Source: Gemmatirosa kalamazoonensis (GTDB lineage Bacteria; Gemmatimonadota; Gemmatimonadetes; Gemmatimonadales; Gemmatimonadaceae). Taken from it: a DNA stretch of 64,000 nt. Position numbers and translations under genes: made by a program. Below are positions 39,720 to 48,362 of the stretch, in pieces (positions within the stretch are counted from its first letter, which is position 1; each line of letters opens with the position of its first letter). The notes under the pieces were generated by a model. The model made no database searches and was not told the origin of the DNA. It was given only the letters and a program-made list of their open reading frames with translations. The stretch covers positions 3,146,220 to 3,210,219 of the forward strand of contig NZ_CP007128.1 of the NCBI RefSeq assembly GCF_000522985.1. The letters run 5' to 3'.

Positions 39720-40877
39720 TCACGCACCGAGCACGCCGTCGCGGATCGTGGTCCGTTCGAGCCGCGTGAGCTCCGCGGGAATGTCGGTCGCGCGCGGCAC
39801 GACGAGCACCGTCTGGCCGAGCCCCGCGTCGCCCAACAGCTCCAGGATGCGGTGCGCCCGGCGCGCATCCAGCTCGGCGAACGGGTCGTCGAGCAGGAAC
39901 AGCGGCTCGCAGCCGCTCGCGTCGCGCAGCGTCGCCGCCTCGAGCAGCCGGAGCGCGATCGCCGCGGTCCGCTGCTGCCCCGCCGAGCCGTAGAGCCGCA
40001 GATCGCGCCCGCCTAACGTCAGCTCCAGATCGTCGCGGTGCGGGCCGGCGTGCGTCACGCCGCGCTTCACGTCGAGCAGCCGCTTCTCGGCGAGCGCGCG
40101 CTCCAGCGCCGTGCGCGCCGCCGCGACCGGATCGGCCGCGTCGTCCACGACGAGCGCGGAGGTGTAGCGCATGCGCGCCGCGGCGCGCTCGCCGATCGCC
40201 GCGCACAGCGCCGCGAAGGCGTCCGCCCGCGCCGCGCACCACGCGCGCCGCTCCACCCAGAGCACCGCGCCGTGCTCGGCGAGCGCGGGCTCCCACACCG
40301 CGGCGCGGCTCTCCCCGCGACCGGTGCGCGCCGCGTCGCGCAGCGCGGCGTTGCGGCGCACGAGCGCGCCGCGGTACGACTGCAGCGCCGAGAGATAGCG
40401 TCGCGACGTGAGTGCCAGCACGACGTCGAGGTAGCGCCGACGCTCGGCGGGACTGCCCGCCACGAGCGCCACGTCCACCGGCGAGAAGATCACGCTCGGC
40501 ACCGCCCCGAGCGCGTCGCTGAGACGGGGCGGCTCGGCGCCGTCCAGCCGGACGCGCTTCTTCTTTCCCGTGCGCTCGAAGCCGACGCCGATCTCGTGCG
40601 CGCCGACCGACCCCGGGGGACGCGCCACCGTCGCGCCGAGGTGGAAGCCCGGCGCGCCGAACCGCACGAGGTCCTGGTCGCGCGCGCCACGCACGGAGCG
40701 GAGCAGCTGCAGGTAGTAGATCGCCTCGAGCAGGTTGCTCTTCCCGTGGCCGTTCTCGCCGATCACCACGAGCCCGTCGGCGGGGAACGGCACGTCCTGC
40801 CGCTCGAAGTTGCGGAAGTCACGCAGGGCGAGCCGGAGCAGCCGCACACGCGGCCGCGCCGCGTCGGGCGACGTCAC
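39720..40877 (-). CDS. recF: DNA replication/repair protein RecF
   Basis: A 385-residue ATPase that helps load RecA at gapped DNA. It starts at GTG 40877, which overlaps the stop of the crotonase gene (GTGA). Motifs: the N-terminal LLRLALRDFRNFE, Walker A GENGHGKSNLLEAIYYL, a signature-like YGSAGQQRTAAIALRL, and Walker B LFLLDDPFAELD. Upstream one would expect dnaN, but here a crotonase gene precedes it. Downstream come dciA and gyrB. Confidence 0.93.
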   Translation of the reverse strand: MTSPDAARPRVRLLRLALRDFRNFERQDVPFPADGLVVIGENGHGKSNLLEAIYYLQLLRSVRGARDQDLVRFGAPGFHLGATVARPPGSVGAHEIGVGFERTGKKKRVRLDGAEPPRLSDALGAVPSVIFSPVDVALVAGSPAERRRYLDVVLALTSRRYLSALQSYRGALVRRNAALRDAARTGRGESRAAVWEPALAEHGAVLWVERRAWCAARADAFAALCAAIGERAAARMRYTSALVVDDAADPVAAARTALERALAEKRLLDVKRGVTHAGPHRDDLELTLGGRDLRLYGSAGQQRTAAIALRLLEAATLRDASGCEPLFLLDDPFAELDARRAHRILELLGDAGLGQTVLVVPRATDIPAELTRLERTTIRDGVLGA

Positions 40878-41653
40878 CGCCCCGTGAACTGGGCGGCGCG
40901 CTTGGCGAGGAACGCGCCGGTCCCCTCGCGCATGTCGTCGGTGCTCGCGGACAGCCCGAACTGGTGCGCCTCCATCTGCATCGCCTCCTCGAGCGGCAGG
41001 TCGTAGCCCGCGTTCACCGCCTCGATGCAGAGCGCGAGCGCGACGGGCGCGTTCGCGAGCATCTGCTGGAGCATGGCGCGCGCGCGGTCGAGCAGCTCGG
41101 CGGCCGGCACCACCGCGTTCGCGAGGCCGATGCGGTACGCCTCGTTCGCGTCGATCATCTCGGCCGTCATCAGGAGCTGCAGCGCGCGCCCCTTGCCGAC
41201 CAGGCGCGGGAGCCGCTGCGTGCCGCCGTACCCCGGGATGAGGCCGAGCTTCACCTCGGGCTGCCCGAACTTCGCCGCGTCCGACGCGAGGCGAACGTGG
41301 CACGCCATGGCCAGCTCGCAGCCGCCGCCGAGCGCGAAGCCGTTCACGGCGGCGATCGTCGGCTTCGGCGACGTCTCGAAGCGGCGGAACACGAGCTGCC
41401 CTCGGCGCGCCATGCGCTGCATCTCGAGCGTGCTCTGGCCGCTCATCTCGGAGATGTCGGCGCCGGCGACGAACGCGCGCCCCGCGCCGGTGAGGATCAG
41501 GCCACCGACGTCGTCGCGACCGATCGCCTCGTCGATCGCCTGACCGAGCTCGCCGATCGTGGCGGCGTTCAGCGCGTTGAGCTTGTCCGGCCGGTTCACG
41601 GTGATCGTCGCGATGCGGTCCGCGACATCGAAGGTCAGGGTGCTGTAGGCCAT
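40874..41653 (-). CDS. Enoyl-CoA hydratase/isomerase family protein
   Basis: A 259-residue crotonase. The two oxyanion-hole segments are LTGAGRAFVAGADISEM and ALGGGCELAMACHVRLAS. The catalytic Glu pair region reads FGQPEVKLGLIPGYGGTQRLPRLVG, with Glu in the positions typical of true enoyl-CoA hydratases. It should hydrate 2-enoyl-CoA in beta-oxidation or a related pathway. It is coupled to recF by a GTGA overlap, which is probably incidental. Confidence 0.9.
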   Translation of the reverse strand: MAYSTLTFDVADRIATITVNRPDKLNALNAATIGELGQAIDEAIGRDDVGGLILTGAGRAFVAGADISEMSGQSTLEMQRMARRGQLVFRRFETSPKPTIAAVNGFALGGGCELAMACHVRLASDAAKFGQPEVKLGLIPGYGGTQRLPRLVGKGRALQLLMTAEMIDANEAYRIGLANAVVPAAELLDRARAMLQQMLANAPVALALCIEAVNAGYDLPLEEAMQMEAHQFGLSASTDDMREGTGAFLAKRAAQFTGR

Positions 41654-41740
41654 GCGAGAGGCGAGGGCATGAGGGCGGGCGCTCGGATCGGTCGCCAATC
41701 TACTCGCCGGGGACCAGGATTTGCCCTGACGAGCCGTGCC

Positions 41741-42805
41741 ATGGCCGAGCGGTGGATCCTCCGAAAGGGAAGCAAACGGAGCGGGTTCCGGTACGTGACG
41801 GAGGCCGGGGCGCCGGTGCGCGCCGCGGCGACGCTCGCACGCGCCGACGCGCTCCGCATCCCGCCCGCGTGGACCGACGTGCACGTCGCCGCGTCGCCGA
41901 CGTCGGCGATCCAGGCATGGGGCTTCGACGCGAAGGGGCGCAAGCAGTACCGCTACCACGACCGCGAGGTCGCGCGCGGGCAGCTGCGGAAGTACTACCG
42001 CGTGCGGCGGCTCGCCCACGACCTGCCGGGCATCCGCGCCGCGCTCGACCGCGACCTGCGCAAGCGCACGCTCGACCGGTGCCACGTGGCCGCCGGCGTG
42101 GTGCGCCTCATCTCGGAGGGGTTCTTCCGCGTCGGCAACGAGCGCTACGCCGCGGAGAACGCGACGTTCGGCATCGCGACGCTGCGCAAGGAGCACGTCG
42201 TGCTGCACGACGACCGCGCGGTGTTCCACTACGTGGGCAAGAAGTCCATCGAGCAGCACCAGACGGTGTGCGAGCCGGCGCTGGTGGAGTTCGTGCGCGC
42301 GCTCGCGCTCACGCCGGGGTACCGGCTGTTTCGCTGGGTCGACGACGACGGCGAGTGGCACGACCTCACCGCGCGCGACGTGAACGAGTACCTCCACGAG
42401 CTGCTCGGCGTGCCGTACACGGCGAAGGACTTCCGCACGTGGGGCGGCACGCTGCGCGTCGCGACGATCCTCGCGGACCTCGGCGAGCCGGCGAGCGACC
42501 GCGACGCGAAGAAGAACGTCGTGACGGCGGTGCGCCTCGTCGCCGCGGAGCTCGGGAACACGCCCACGGTGTGCCGCGCGTCGTACGTGCATCCGCTCGT
42601 CATCGCGCGCTATCTCGACGCCGGAACGACGATCGCGCCGTTCCTGCCCAACGGCATCAGTCCGGCGCGCGACGCGCACCGGCCCGAGGAGCGCGCGCTC
42701 ATCCGCTTCCTCGACAAGTTCTTCCCCGAGCGCCGGCGCCACAAACGCGATCGGCGCCGCCGCGGTCGCGACGACGCCGATCGGCGAGCGCTCCGCGCCG
42801 CCTAA
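41741..42805 (+). CDS. DNA topoisomerase IB (poxvirus type)
   Basis: A 354-residue enzyme that relaxes supercoils through a 3'-phosphotyrosine intermediate. The N-terminal domain has RIPPAWTDVHVAASPTSAIQAWGFDAKG-type sequence with RKQYRYHDR. The catalytic core includes GFFRVGNERYA (first Arg), the Lys/Arg segment KDFRTWGGTL, and the active-site Tyr in CRASYVHPLV. The C-terminus is strongly basic. ATG 41741 is divergent from the crotonase gene across an 87-base gap. Confidence 0.92.
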   Translation: MAERWILRKGSKRSGFRYVTEAGAPVRAAATLARADALRIPPAWTDVHVAASPTSAIQAWGFDAKGRKQYRYHDREVARGQLRKYYRVRRLAHDLPGIRAALDRDLRKRTLDRCHVAAGVVRLISEGFFRVGNERYAAENATFGIATLRKEHVVLHDDRAVFHYVGKKSIEQHQTVCEPALVEFVRALALTPGYRLFRWVDDDGEWHDLTARDVNEYLHELLGVPYTAKDFRTWGGTLRVATILADLGEPASDRDAKKNVVTAVRLVAAELGNTPTVCRASYVHPLVIARYLDAGTTIAPFLPNGISPARDAHRPEERALIRFLDKFFPERRRHKRDRRRRGRDDADRRALRAA

Positions 42806-42812
42806 CGGCGCG

Positions 42813-43235
42813 CTACTTTCCGTCGTCGTCCGACAGGAACTCGGCGCGCAGCCACGTCGCCCACTGATCGGCGAGCGCCGCGCGACAGCGTGCGGCCACC
42901 ATGGGCGCCGCGGAGCCGGCGCCGTAGAGCGAGCGGGCCGCCGCGCACTGCAGATCGCGCGCACGCCGCCACGCATCGCGGCTCTGCGTCACGAGCCGCA
43001 GCGTCGTCGCACGCTCGCGACCACGCAGCCGGGCGCGCACGCTGTCGTACGTCGCGGCGGCGGCGGCCTCGCGATGCTTCGCCGCGTCCGACCAGCAGCC
43101 GGTGAGCTCGAGCTGCGTGCTCGCCTCGGCGCAGGGCGCGTCGCCGTCGCGCGCCGGCTGCGCCCGGAGCGGCGCGGCGCCGAGCGCCAGAGCGAAGAGC
43201 GGGCCGAGGTGGGCCATGCGTGCGCGCGAGCTCAT
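42813..43235 (-). CDS. LprI-like (DUF1311) exported lysozyme-inhibitor family protein
   Basis: A 140-residue protein from ATG 43235, which overlaps the lysozyme gene stop (ATGA). The N-terminus contains a signal peptide (AHLGPLFALALGAAPLRAQ). The mature part begins with the LprI N-terminal pattern CAEASTQLELTGCWSDAAKHRE, then AATYDSVRARL, with further Cys (LQCAAARS, ARCRAAL) in the second half. LprI of mycobacteria inhibits lysozyme. The direct coupling to a GH24 lysozyme gene supports an inhibitor or immunity role here, as inference. Confidence 0.75.
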   Translation of the reverse strand: MSSRARMAHLGPLFALALGAAPLRAQPARDGDAPCAEASTQLELTGCWSDAAKHREAAAAATYDSVRARLRGRERATTLRLVTQSRDAWRRARDLQCAAARSLYGAGSAAPMVAARCRAALADQWATWLRAEFLSDDDGK

Positions 43236-44092
43236 GGCAGTGGTACCCGCCACGACGGCGCGTTGTTCATCAGCAGCGGCGGCTGCGGCGCCTGCCGACG
43301 CATGCGCTCCTTGTCCTCCAGCTCCTGGAGCTCCTGACGGGCGGGCCCGAGGAACAGGTCGGCCTCGTCCTGGCGGCGCGTCGTGAGGCCCTTCAGCACC
43401 ACGCCGCCCGACTTGTTCCACTTCTTGAACTGCGCCTCGACGTCGACGATCGCCGCGCGACGCACGGCGGGCGTGCCGCACCGGTAGCTGCCGTCGTTGA
43501 TCCGCTTCAGCAGCGTGGACGCGCTGAAGTTGCCGACGCCCACGTTGAACGTGAACGACACGAGCGCGTCGAACTCGTCCTGGTCGAGGTTGCGCGTGAC
43601 CTTGTCGCGGACCGCCTGCTCGAACCGCTGCGCGTCCTGCGCCAGCACCTGGTCGGCCTTGCGCGCGAGCATGTCGACCTCGACACGCACGGCGTCGTCG
43701 AGCACACCGTCGACGATGGCCTGCTGCGCGGCGTTGAGCTGCGCGTACGTCTTGCCGCCGAATTGCTTTCGCCCGGCGACGATGTCGCGCCCGAGCTCCG
43801 CCGCCTTGGTCTGGAGCTGGTCGAAGCCCGTCACCGCCACCGCGGCGCGCTCGAGGTAGAACGTCGACTTCGTCTTCGACCACTTGCGCTCCTTCACGCT
43901 CGACGACCACGCAGGGTCGGCGCGCGCCGCCTTCAGCAGGAAGCTCGGCCACTTGTGCGTGGGGTGCACGAGATGCCCCACGCCGAACGTCGCGTATCCC
44001 GAATCGTCGTCGTACAGCCCGTCGATGAGCGCCTCGTGGGCGATGAGCGCCGCGAGCCCGTCGGCGCTGAGGGTGAGGTTGCTCTGTGCCAT
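43232..44092 (-). CDS. GH24 (T4-type) lysozyme with an insertion domain
   Basis: A 286-residue peptidoglycan hydrolase. The catalytic triad is visible with exact T4-lysozyme spacing: Glu20, Asp29 and Thr35 in HEALIDGLYDD then GYATFGVGH. The C-terminal lysozyme half begins about residue 165 (DALVSFTFNVGVGNFSASTLL) and ends with the family motif GLTTRRQDEADLFLG. About 110 residues lie between these halves, longer than in phage enzymes. No signal peptide is present, so export would need holin-like or contractile-injection delivery. AGGAG precedes the ATG. No phage genes are nearby. The next gene, an LprI-like protein, is translationally coupled. Confidence 0.83.
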   Translation of the reverse strand: MAQSNLTLSADGLAALIAHEALIDGLYDDDSGYATFGVGHLVHPTHKWPSFLLKAARADPAWSSSVKERKWSKTKSTFYLERAAVAVTGFDQLQTKAAELGRDIVAGRKQFGGKTYAQLNAAQQAIVDGVLDDAVRVEVDMLARKADQVLAQDAQRFEQAVRDKVTRNLDQDEFDALVSFTFNVGVGNFSASTLLKRINDGSYRCGTPAVRRAAIVDVEAQFKKWNKSGGVVLKGLTTRRQDEADLFLGPARQELQELEDKERMRRQAPQPPLLMNNAPSWRVPLP

Positions 44093-44170
44093 GGTGTCTC
44101 CTGGGGATCGGACGGCGACGGGACCGACGTGGGTGCCGACTCACCGTACGAAACCCGCGCCGGGATCCGC

Positions 44171-46666
44171 TCAGTGGCGCTCGACGTCGCGGACGTTGTC
44201 CTTGTGGTTGCGGTCGATCAGCAGGTGGTACGGGTCGATCCCCGCGCGCTCGGGCGGCCGGTCCACGACGACCTCGATGCGCGACGTCGCCGCGGTGATG
44301 CGGTGCTTGCCGAGGTAGAGCGGCTCGCCGAGCGCATCGTCCTTCGCCTTCTTCGGGCCGAACACGCCGACGGTCACGTAGTCCCCCATCGGGATCGGTC
44401 TCTCGGCGCCCGCCGTGTCGGCGCGCACCTTCTTCGCCGCGACGCCGAGCGTCACCACCCACTTGCCGTCGGCGCGCCGGACGGCGGTCGCGGTGTCGGT
44501 CTTGAGATCCCAGAGCGTGATCGTCTCGAACAGGTCCTTCACGAGGTACTGCAGCGAGTCCGGCGTGACGGCGCGGAACTCGGCGAGGAGATCCTTCGTC
44601 GTCGTGAACGGCGCCTCCTGGAACGCGACCTTGCGCACGTACGACGACAGCGCGCGGTTCATCGCGTCCTCGCCGATGTAGTCGCGCAGCGCGTACAGCG
44701 TGAGCCCGCCCTTGCCGTAGCGGATGTAGCCCTGGCCCTCGACGAGGGCGAGCGGCAGCTCGCGCTTGTCCTCGGTGCCGCGGCCGCGCAGGTACCAGTC
44801 GAGCTCCGCGCGCAGATACTTCTCCATCGCGTGGCGCCCGTACTCCTTCTCCGTCGTCATGAGCGCGGAGTACTCGGCCATGGACTCGACGAGCATCGTC
44901 TCGCCCTGCACACCGGCCGGCATCACCTGGTGTCCCCACCACTGGTGCGCGACCTCGTGCGCGGTGACCATGAACGGCAGGTCGCGCCCCGCGTCGTCCT
45001 TGTCCGCCTCGGTGATGAAGCCGATCCCCTCGGAGAACGGGATCGTGTTCGGGAACGACTGCGCGAACGTCGCGTAGCGCGGAAACTCGAGGATGCGCAC
45101 CCCGAACTGGTAGAGCAGGTGCTCGAAGCCGAGCGTGTCGAGCGTGATGAGCGACACCCACCACGCGAGCAGCAGCACGTGGCCCACCGCCTTGTTGTTC
45201 ACCACCGTGTGCACCACGAACGCGAGCAGCGCGTACTGCAGCACGAACGGGAACTCGATGAGGAACACGGTGCGGAGGTACACCGACAGCTCGTACTCGT
45301 GGTACCCCTTCACCGTCTGCACGGCGATGCCGGCGAGGATGAGCACCGCCTGCAGCACGGCCATGGCGCCCACGAGCCCCGCCGCGCGACCCACGAGATG
45401 CAGCGCCGGGCTCACGGGCAGCGCGTCCTGGATCTGGTCCGCGCCGAGCTGTCGCTCGCGCCACACCAGCTCGCCCACGAACGTCGTGAGCAGGATGACG
45501 AAGAACAGCCCGAAGCCGCCCACCACCGCGTCGGCGATGAGATAGGTGCGCGGATAGACGGTGACCTGGTCCATGCGATTCGCGAACCAGGCGGACATGA
45601 TCACGTTCACCGCGCCGACGGTGGCGATGGCGAGGAAGCTCACCTGCCGCGTCATCGACGCGAACGCGAGCCGCGTGACGGCCAGGAGCTGGCGGCCGCG
45701 CGATGCCGCACCGCTCACGCCGGCCCACGCCGTCGCCAGTCGCTCGGCCGCCGCGTGCGCCGCGCGCGAGCCGATCGTGATCCCTGGACGATCGTCGCCG
45801 CCGAGGCCACCGGGCACGCCGGCGACGGCGAGCTTCGGGTGCCGCCAGCGCAGCCCGAGCGACGCCGGCTGCGCGCGGAAGCGGAACGCGCCCAGCGTGA
45901 GCGCGACGAGCCCACCGGACACGGCGAGCCACGCGAGCCGGTTCCACAGGACGAATCCGGAGAGCGGCACGAGCAGCGTGTTCTTGTCGGCCACCGTCCA
46001 GTAGCGCGTGGCGAGCGTGAACGGCTGGATGCCGAACGGATCGAGCAGGGCGCCGATCCAGTCGTTGCGCAGGTCGCGCGTGAGCTGCCCCGTGACCGAC
46101 CACGCGACGAGGAGGAAGATCCCCATCGTGTAGACGACGAACTGGTTGCGCGTGAGCGCGCCCGCCGCGAAGAACGCCGCGCTGATGAACAGCACGTTGG
46201 TCAGGCCTAACAGCAGGAACGGGTGCAGGTAGTTCGCGAGGTGGATCGGCAGCATCTTGTCGTGGTCGATCCACGGCATCACGCTGCCGACGAGCGCGCC
46301 GAGCGGGATCGCGAGATACACGACGAGCATGGCGACGAACGCGCCGCCGAACCGGCCGGCGAGGTAGCCCACTCGACTGATGCGCGTCGTGAACAGCAGC
46401 TCGTGCGTGCGGGTCTGGAAGTCGCGCAGGATCGACGTGCCGACGAGCGCCGAGGTGATGACCTGGCCGATGGCGGTGAGGATGATCGTCGTGTTCGCGA
46501 GCACCCACGGTGCGTTCTTCAGCACCTTGCCGCGGCCGCCGCCGATCTCCACCGCGTCGGACGACAGGAAGCCGAACGCGAGCAGGAACAGGATCGCGAA
46601 GTACAGCCACGTCGCGGGGCGGCGCAGCTGATACCGGATCTCGAAGAAGAGAATCTGTCGCAGCAC
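44171..46666 (-). CDS. ABC-2 permease fused to M1 aminopeptidase, internally shortened
   Basis: An 831-residue membrane protein. The N-terminal half has many transmembrane helices of an ABC-2 permease (LFFEIRYQLRRPATWLYFAI through LLLAWWVSLITLDTLGFEH). The C-terminal half is a peptidase M1 catalytic part with HEVAHQWWGHQ and the downstream Glu of VESMAEYSALM. From memory, proteins of this fused type usually run near 1,200 residues; here the later membrane helices and the M1 N-terminal domain with GxMEN are missing between QFG and RILEFPRYATFAQSF (near residue 522, about 45100). The cognate ABC ATPase is encoded 12 bases upstream. Confidence 0.82.
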   Translation of the reverse strand: MLRQILFFEIRYQLRRPATWLYFAILFLLAFGFLSSDAVEIGGGRGKVLKNAPWVLANTTIILTAIGQVITSALVGTSILRDFQTRTHELLFTTRISRVGYLAGRFGGAFVAMLVVYLAIPLGALVGSVMPWIDHDKMLPIHLANYLHPFLLLGLTNVLFISAAFFAAGALTRNQFVVYTMGIFLLVAWSVTGQLTRDLRNDWIGALLDPFGIQPFTLATRYWTVADKNTLLVPLSGFVLWNRLAWLAVSGGLVALTLGAFRFRAQPASLGLRWRHPKLAVAGVPGGLGGDDRPGITIGSRAAHAAAERLATAWAGVSGAASRGRQLLAVTRLAFASMTRQVSFLAIATVGAVNVIMSAWFANRMDQVTVYPRTYLIADAVVGGFGLFFVILLTTFVGELVWRERQLGADQIQDALPVSPALHLVGRAAGLVGAMAVLQAVLILAGIAVQTVKGYHEYELSVYLRTVFLIEFPFVLQYALLAFVVHTVVNNKAVGHVLLLAWWVSLITLDTLGFEHLLYQFGVRILEFPRYATFAQSFPNTIPFSEGIGFITEADKDDAGRDLPFMVTAHEVAHQWWGHQVMPAGVQGETMLVESMAEYSALMTTEKEYGRHAMEKYLRAELDWYLRGRGTEDKRELPLALVEGQGYIRYGKGGLTLYALRDYIGEDAMNRALSSYVRKVAFQEAPFTTTKDLLAEFRAVTPDSLQYLVKDLFETITLWDLKTDTATAVRRADGKWVVTLGVAAKKVRADTAGAERPIPMGDYVTVGVFGPKKAKDDALGEPLYLGKHRITAATSRIEVVVDRPPERAGIDPYHLLIDRNHKDNVRDVERH

Positions 46667-46678
46667 GGGCGCCTCCCG

Positions 46679-47605
46679 TCAGACGGACTGCAGGGCGGGG
46701 GCGTCGGCGCTCGGCGAGCCCGACGCACCGTCGATCGTGCCGCCGGCGAGCGTGTGGAAGTACACGTCCTCGAGATCCGGATCGACCGGCACCCAGCGCG
46801 GATCGGGGCACGCATCGGCGAAGACGTGCACCACCGGCCGTCCGGCGACGAGTCGCACCGAGATCACCTCGTGCGTCGCCCGGGTCGCCTCCAGCTCGTC
46901 GCGCGACATCTCGCGCCGCCAGATGCGCCCCGCCACGCCGGCGAGCACCTGCGTCGGCTCGCCGGCGAGCACGACGCGCCCGCGGTTGATGATCGCCATC
47001 CGCGGGCACAGCTCGCGCACGTCGTCGACGATGTGCGTCGACAGGATCACGATGCGCTCCTGTCCGATCTCGGCGAGCAGGTTGAGGAAGCGGTAGCGCT
47101 CCGACGGATCGAGTCCCGCCGTCGGCTCGTCGACGATGATGAGCCGCGGGTCGCCGGCGAGCGCGATGGCGATCCCGAGTCGCTGCTTCATGCCGCCCGA
47201 GAAGCCGCCGACCGCCTTCTTGCGCGCGTCGGCGAGATTCACCTGCTCGAGCAGCGCGTCGACGACTCGGCGGCGCGCCTTCGATTCCGTTAGGCCCTTC
47301 AGCGTGGCGAAGTGGTCGAGCACCATCTCCGCCGAGAGATTCGGGTAGAGCCCGAACTCCTGCGGCAGGTAGCCGAGCAGCCGCCGCACGGCGTCCGCGG
47401 ACTTCAGGACGTCGAGGTCGCCGAGCGTGATGGTGCCGGTGTCGGGCTGCTGGAGCGTCGCGATCGTGCGCATGAGCGACGACTTGCCCGCGCCGTTGGG
47501 GCCGAGGAGCCCGAACATCCCGGGCGGGATGCTGAGCGACACGTCGTCGAGCGCGCGGACGCCGTTCGGATAGGTCTTCGACAGGTGGCGGATCTCGAGC
47601 TGCAC
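46679..47605 (-). CDS. ABC transporter ATP-binding protein
   Basis: A 308-residue ATPase from GTG 47605, preceded by GGAG. Walker A is GLLGPNGAGKSSLMR, the Q-loop lies in LGYLPQEFGLYPN, the signature is GGFSGGMKQRLGIA and Walker B LIIVDEPTAGLD. The tail has an extra domain (RIWRREMSRDELEATRA, then PDLEDVYFHTLAG). It ends 12 bases before the permease/peptidase fusion, so the two form one transporter. The exported substrate is unknown. Confidence 0.93.
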   Translation of the reverse strand: MQLEIRHLSKTYPNGVRALDDVSLSIPPGMFGLLGPNGAGKSSLMRTIATLQQPDTGTITLGDLDVLKSADAVRRLLGYLPQEFGLYPNLSAEMVLDHFATLKGLTESKARRRVVDALLEQVNLADARKKAVGGFSGGMKQRLGIAIALAGDPRLIIVDEPTAGLDPSERYRFLNLLAEIGQERIVILSTHIVDDVRELCPRMAIINRGRVVLAGEPTQVLAGVAGRIWRREMSRDELEATRATHEVISVRLVAGRPVVHVFADACPDPRWVPVDPDLEDVYFHTLAGGTIDGASGSPSADAPALQSV

Positions 47606-47911
47606 GGGGCGCTCCGGGGCGAAGAAGGGTGGGACCGCCACGATGCGGCCTGGAGCTCGTTCCGGCAACGGCGACGGCGCGGGGGCATGCCCGCCGGGCG
47701 CGGTCCACGGCGAAACGTGGCCGCCTAACGGAATGCGCGCGGCGCGAGGTCCGGGATCGCGACGTCGTCCGGCGCTGGGCGGAGCCGCACTACTGGGCGC
47801 CGTTCGTGCTGACCGGCGGTCGCCGAGCGCCGAAATGACGATGGACCGACTCGCCGTCATCGGTGAGATGATGCGAGCCCACGCCATCGTCCCCCGTCGC
47901 CCCGCCACACG
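47606..47911. other. 306-base gap without a supported gene
   Basis: Between the divergent ABC ATPase and zinc-finger genes. Short frames exist on both strands, but none has a start, composition or motif I can support. One GCCTAAC heptamer occurs (47723-47729). Promoters for both neighbours should lie here but none is clear. Confidence 0.5.
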
Positions 47912-48284
47912 ATGTCGCCCAACAGCCATCTCACCGGTCTGCAGCTCCTCGACGTCGGCGGCTCGGCGAGCGCCGACGCGCGCACACATCTCGCCGCGTG
48001 CCCCGTGTCGTGCGCGGCTCGACGCGGCGCGCCGGCGCGACGCGGCGCTCGCGCACGCCCTGCGCGCCCTCGAGGACCGGTCGCCCGGACGGAGCCGCGC
48101 CGAGGAGGACGCGCGCCTGCACACGATCATCGACCGCATGCTGACCAGCCTGCGCGCGGCGGCGAGCGCCGGCGCGTCGCCGCCGTCCGCGATGACCACC
48201 GCGCGCACGGGCGAGGGCCCCCGGGGGTTCCACCCCGGCCCGCGGAGCTGGGTGATCCTCGGCGCGCCGGGGCTGGCGCGTTAG
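47912..48284 (+). pseudogene. Zinc-finger anti-sigma-like gene with a frameshift
   Basis: ATG 47912 starts SHLTGLQLLDVGGSASADARTHLAACPV, the start of a zf-HC2-type zinc finger (H then CxxC). The frame then breaks near 48010-48025, in GTGTCGTG. The expected continuation (CRARLDAARRRDAALAHALRALEDRS to the stop at 48284) lies in another frame. Loss of two bases from a TG run would explain it. The restored protein would be about 124 residues with no membrane helix and no sigma factor beside it. Confidence 0.5.
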
Positions 48285-48362
48285 GCGGCGCGGCCCGCGC
48301 GGGGAACCGGACGTGATGGATCGGGTTACTCTCCGGGTCCGCTCGTCGAATCCCCGGTCGCC

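Noticed and set aside
43232-44092. Prophage remnant based on the lysozyme
   Set aside because: No integrase, capsid, tail, holin or att-like repeats are nearby, and composition matches the neighbours.
42813-47708. A 1631-residue open frame on the minus strand
   Set aside because: High GC keeps this frame open through three real genes. Only its last 140 codons (LprI-like protein) have a signal peptide and family motifs; the rest is Arg/Ala-rich shadow sequence antisense or out of frame.
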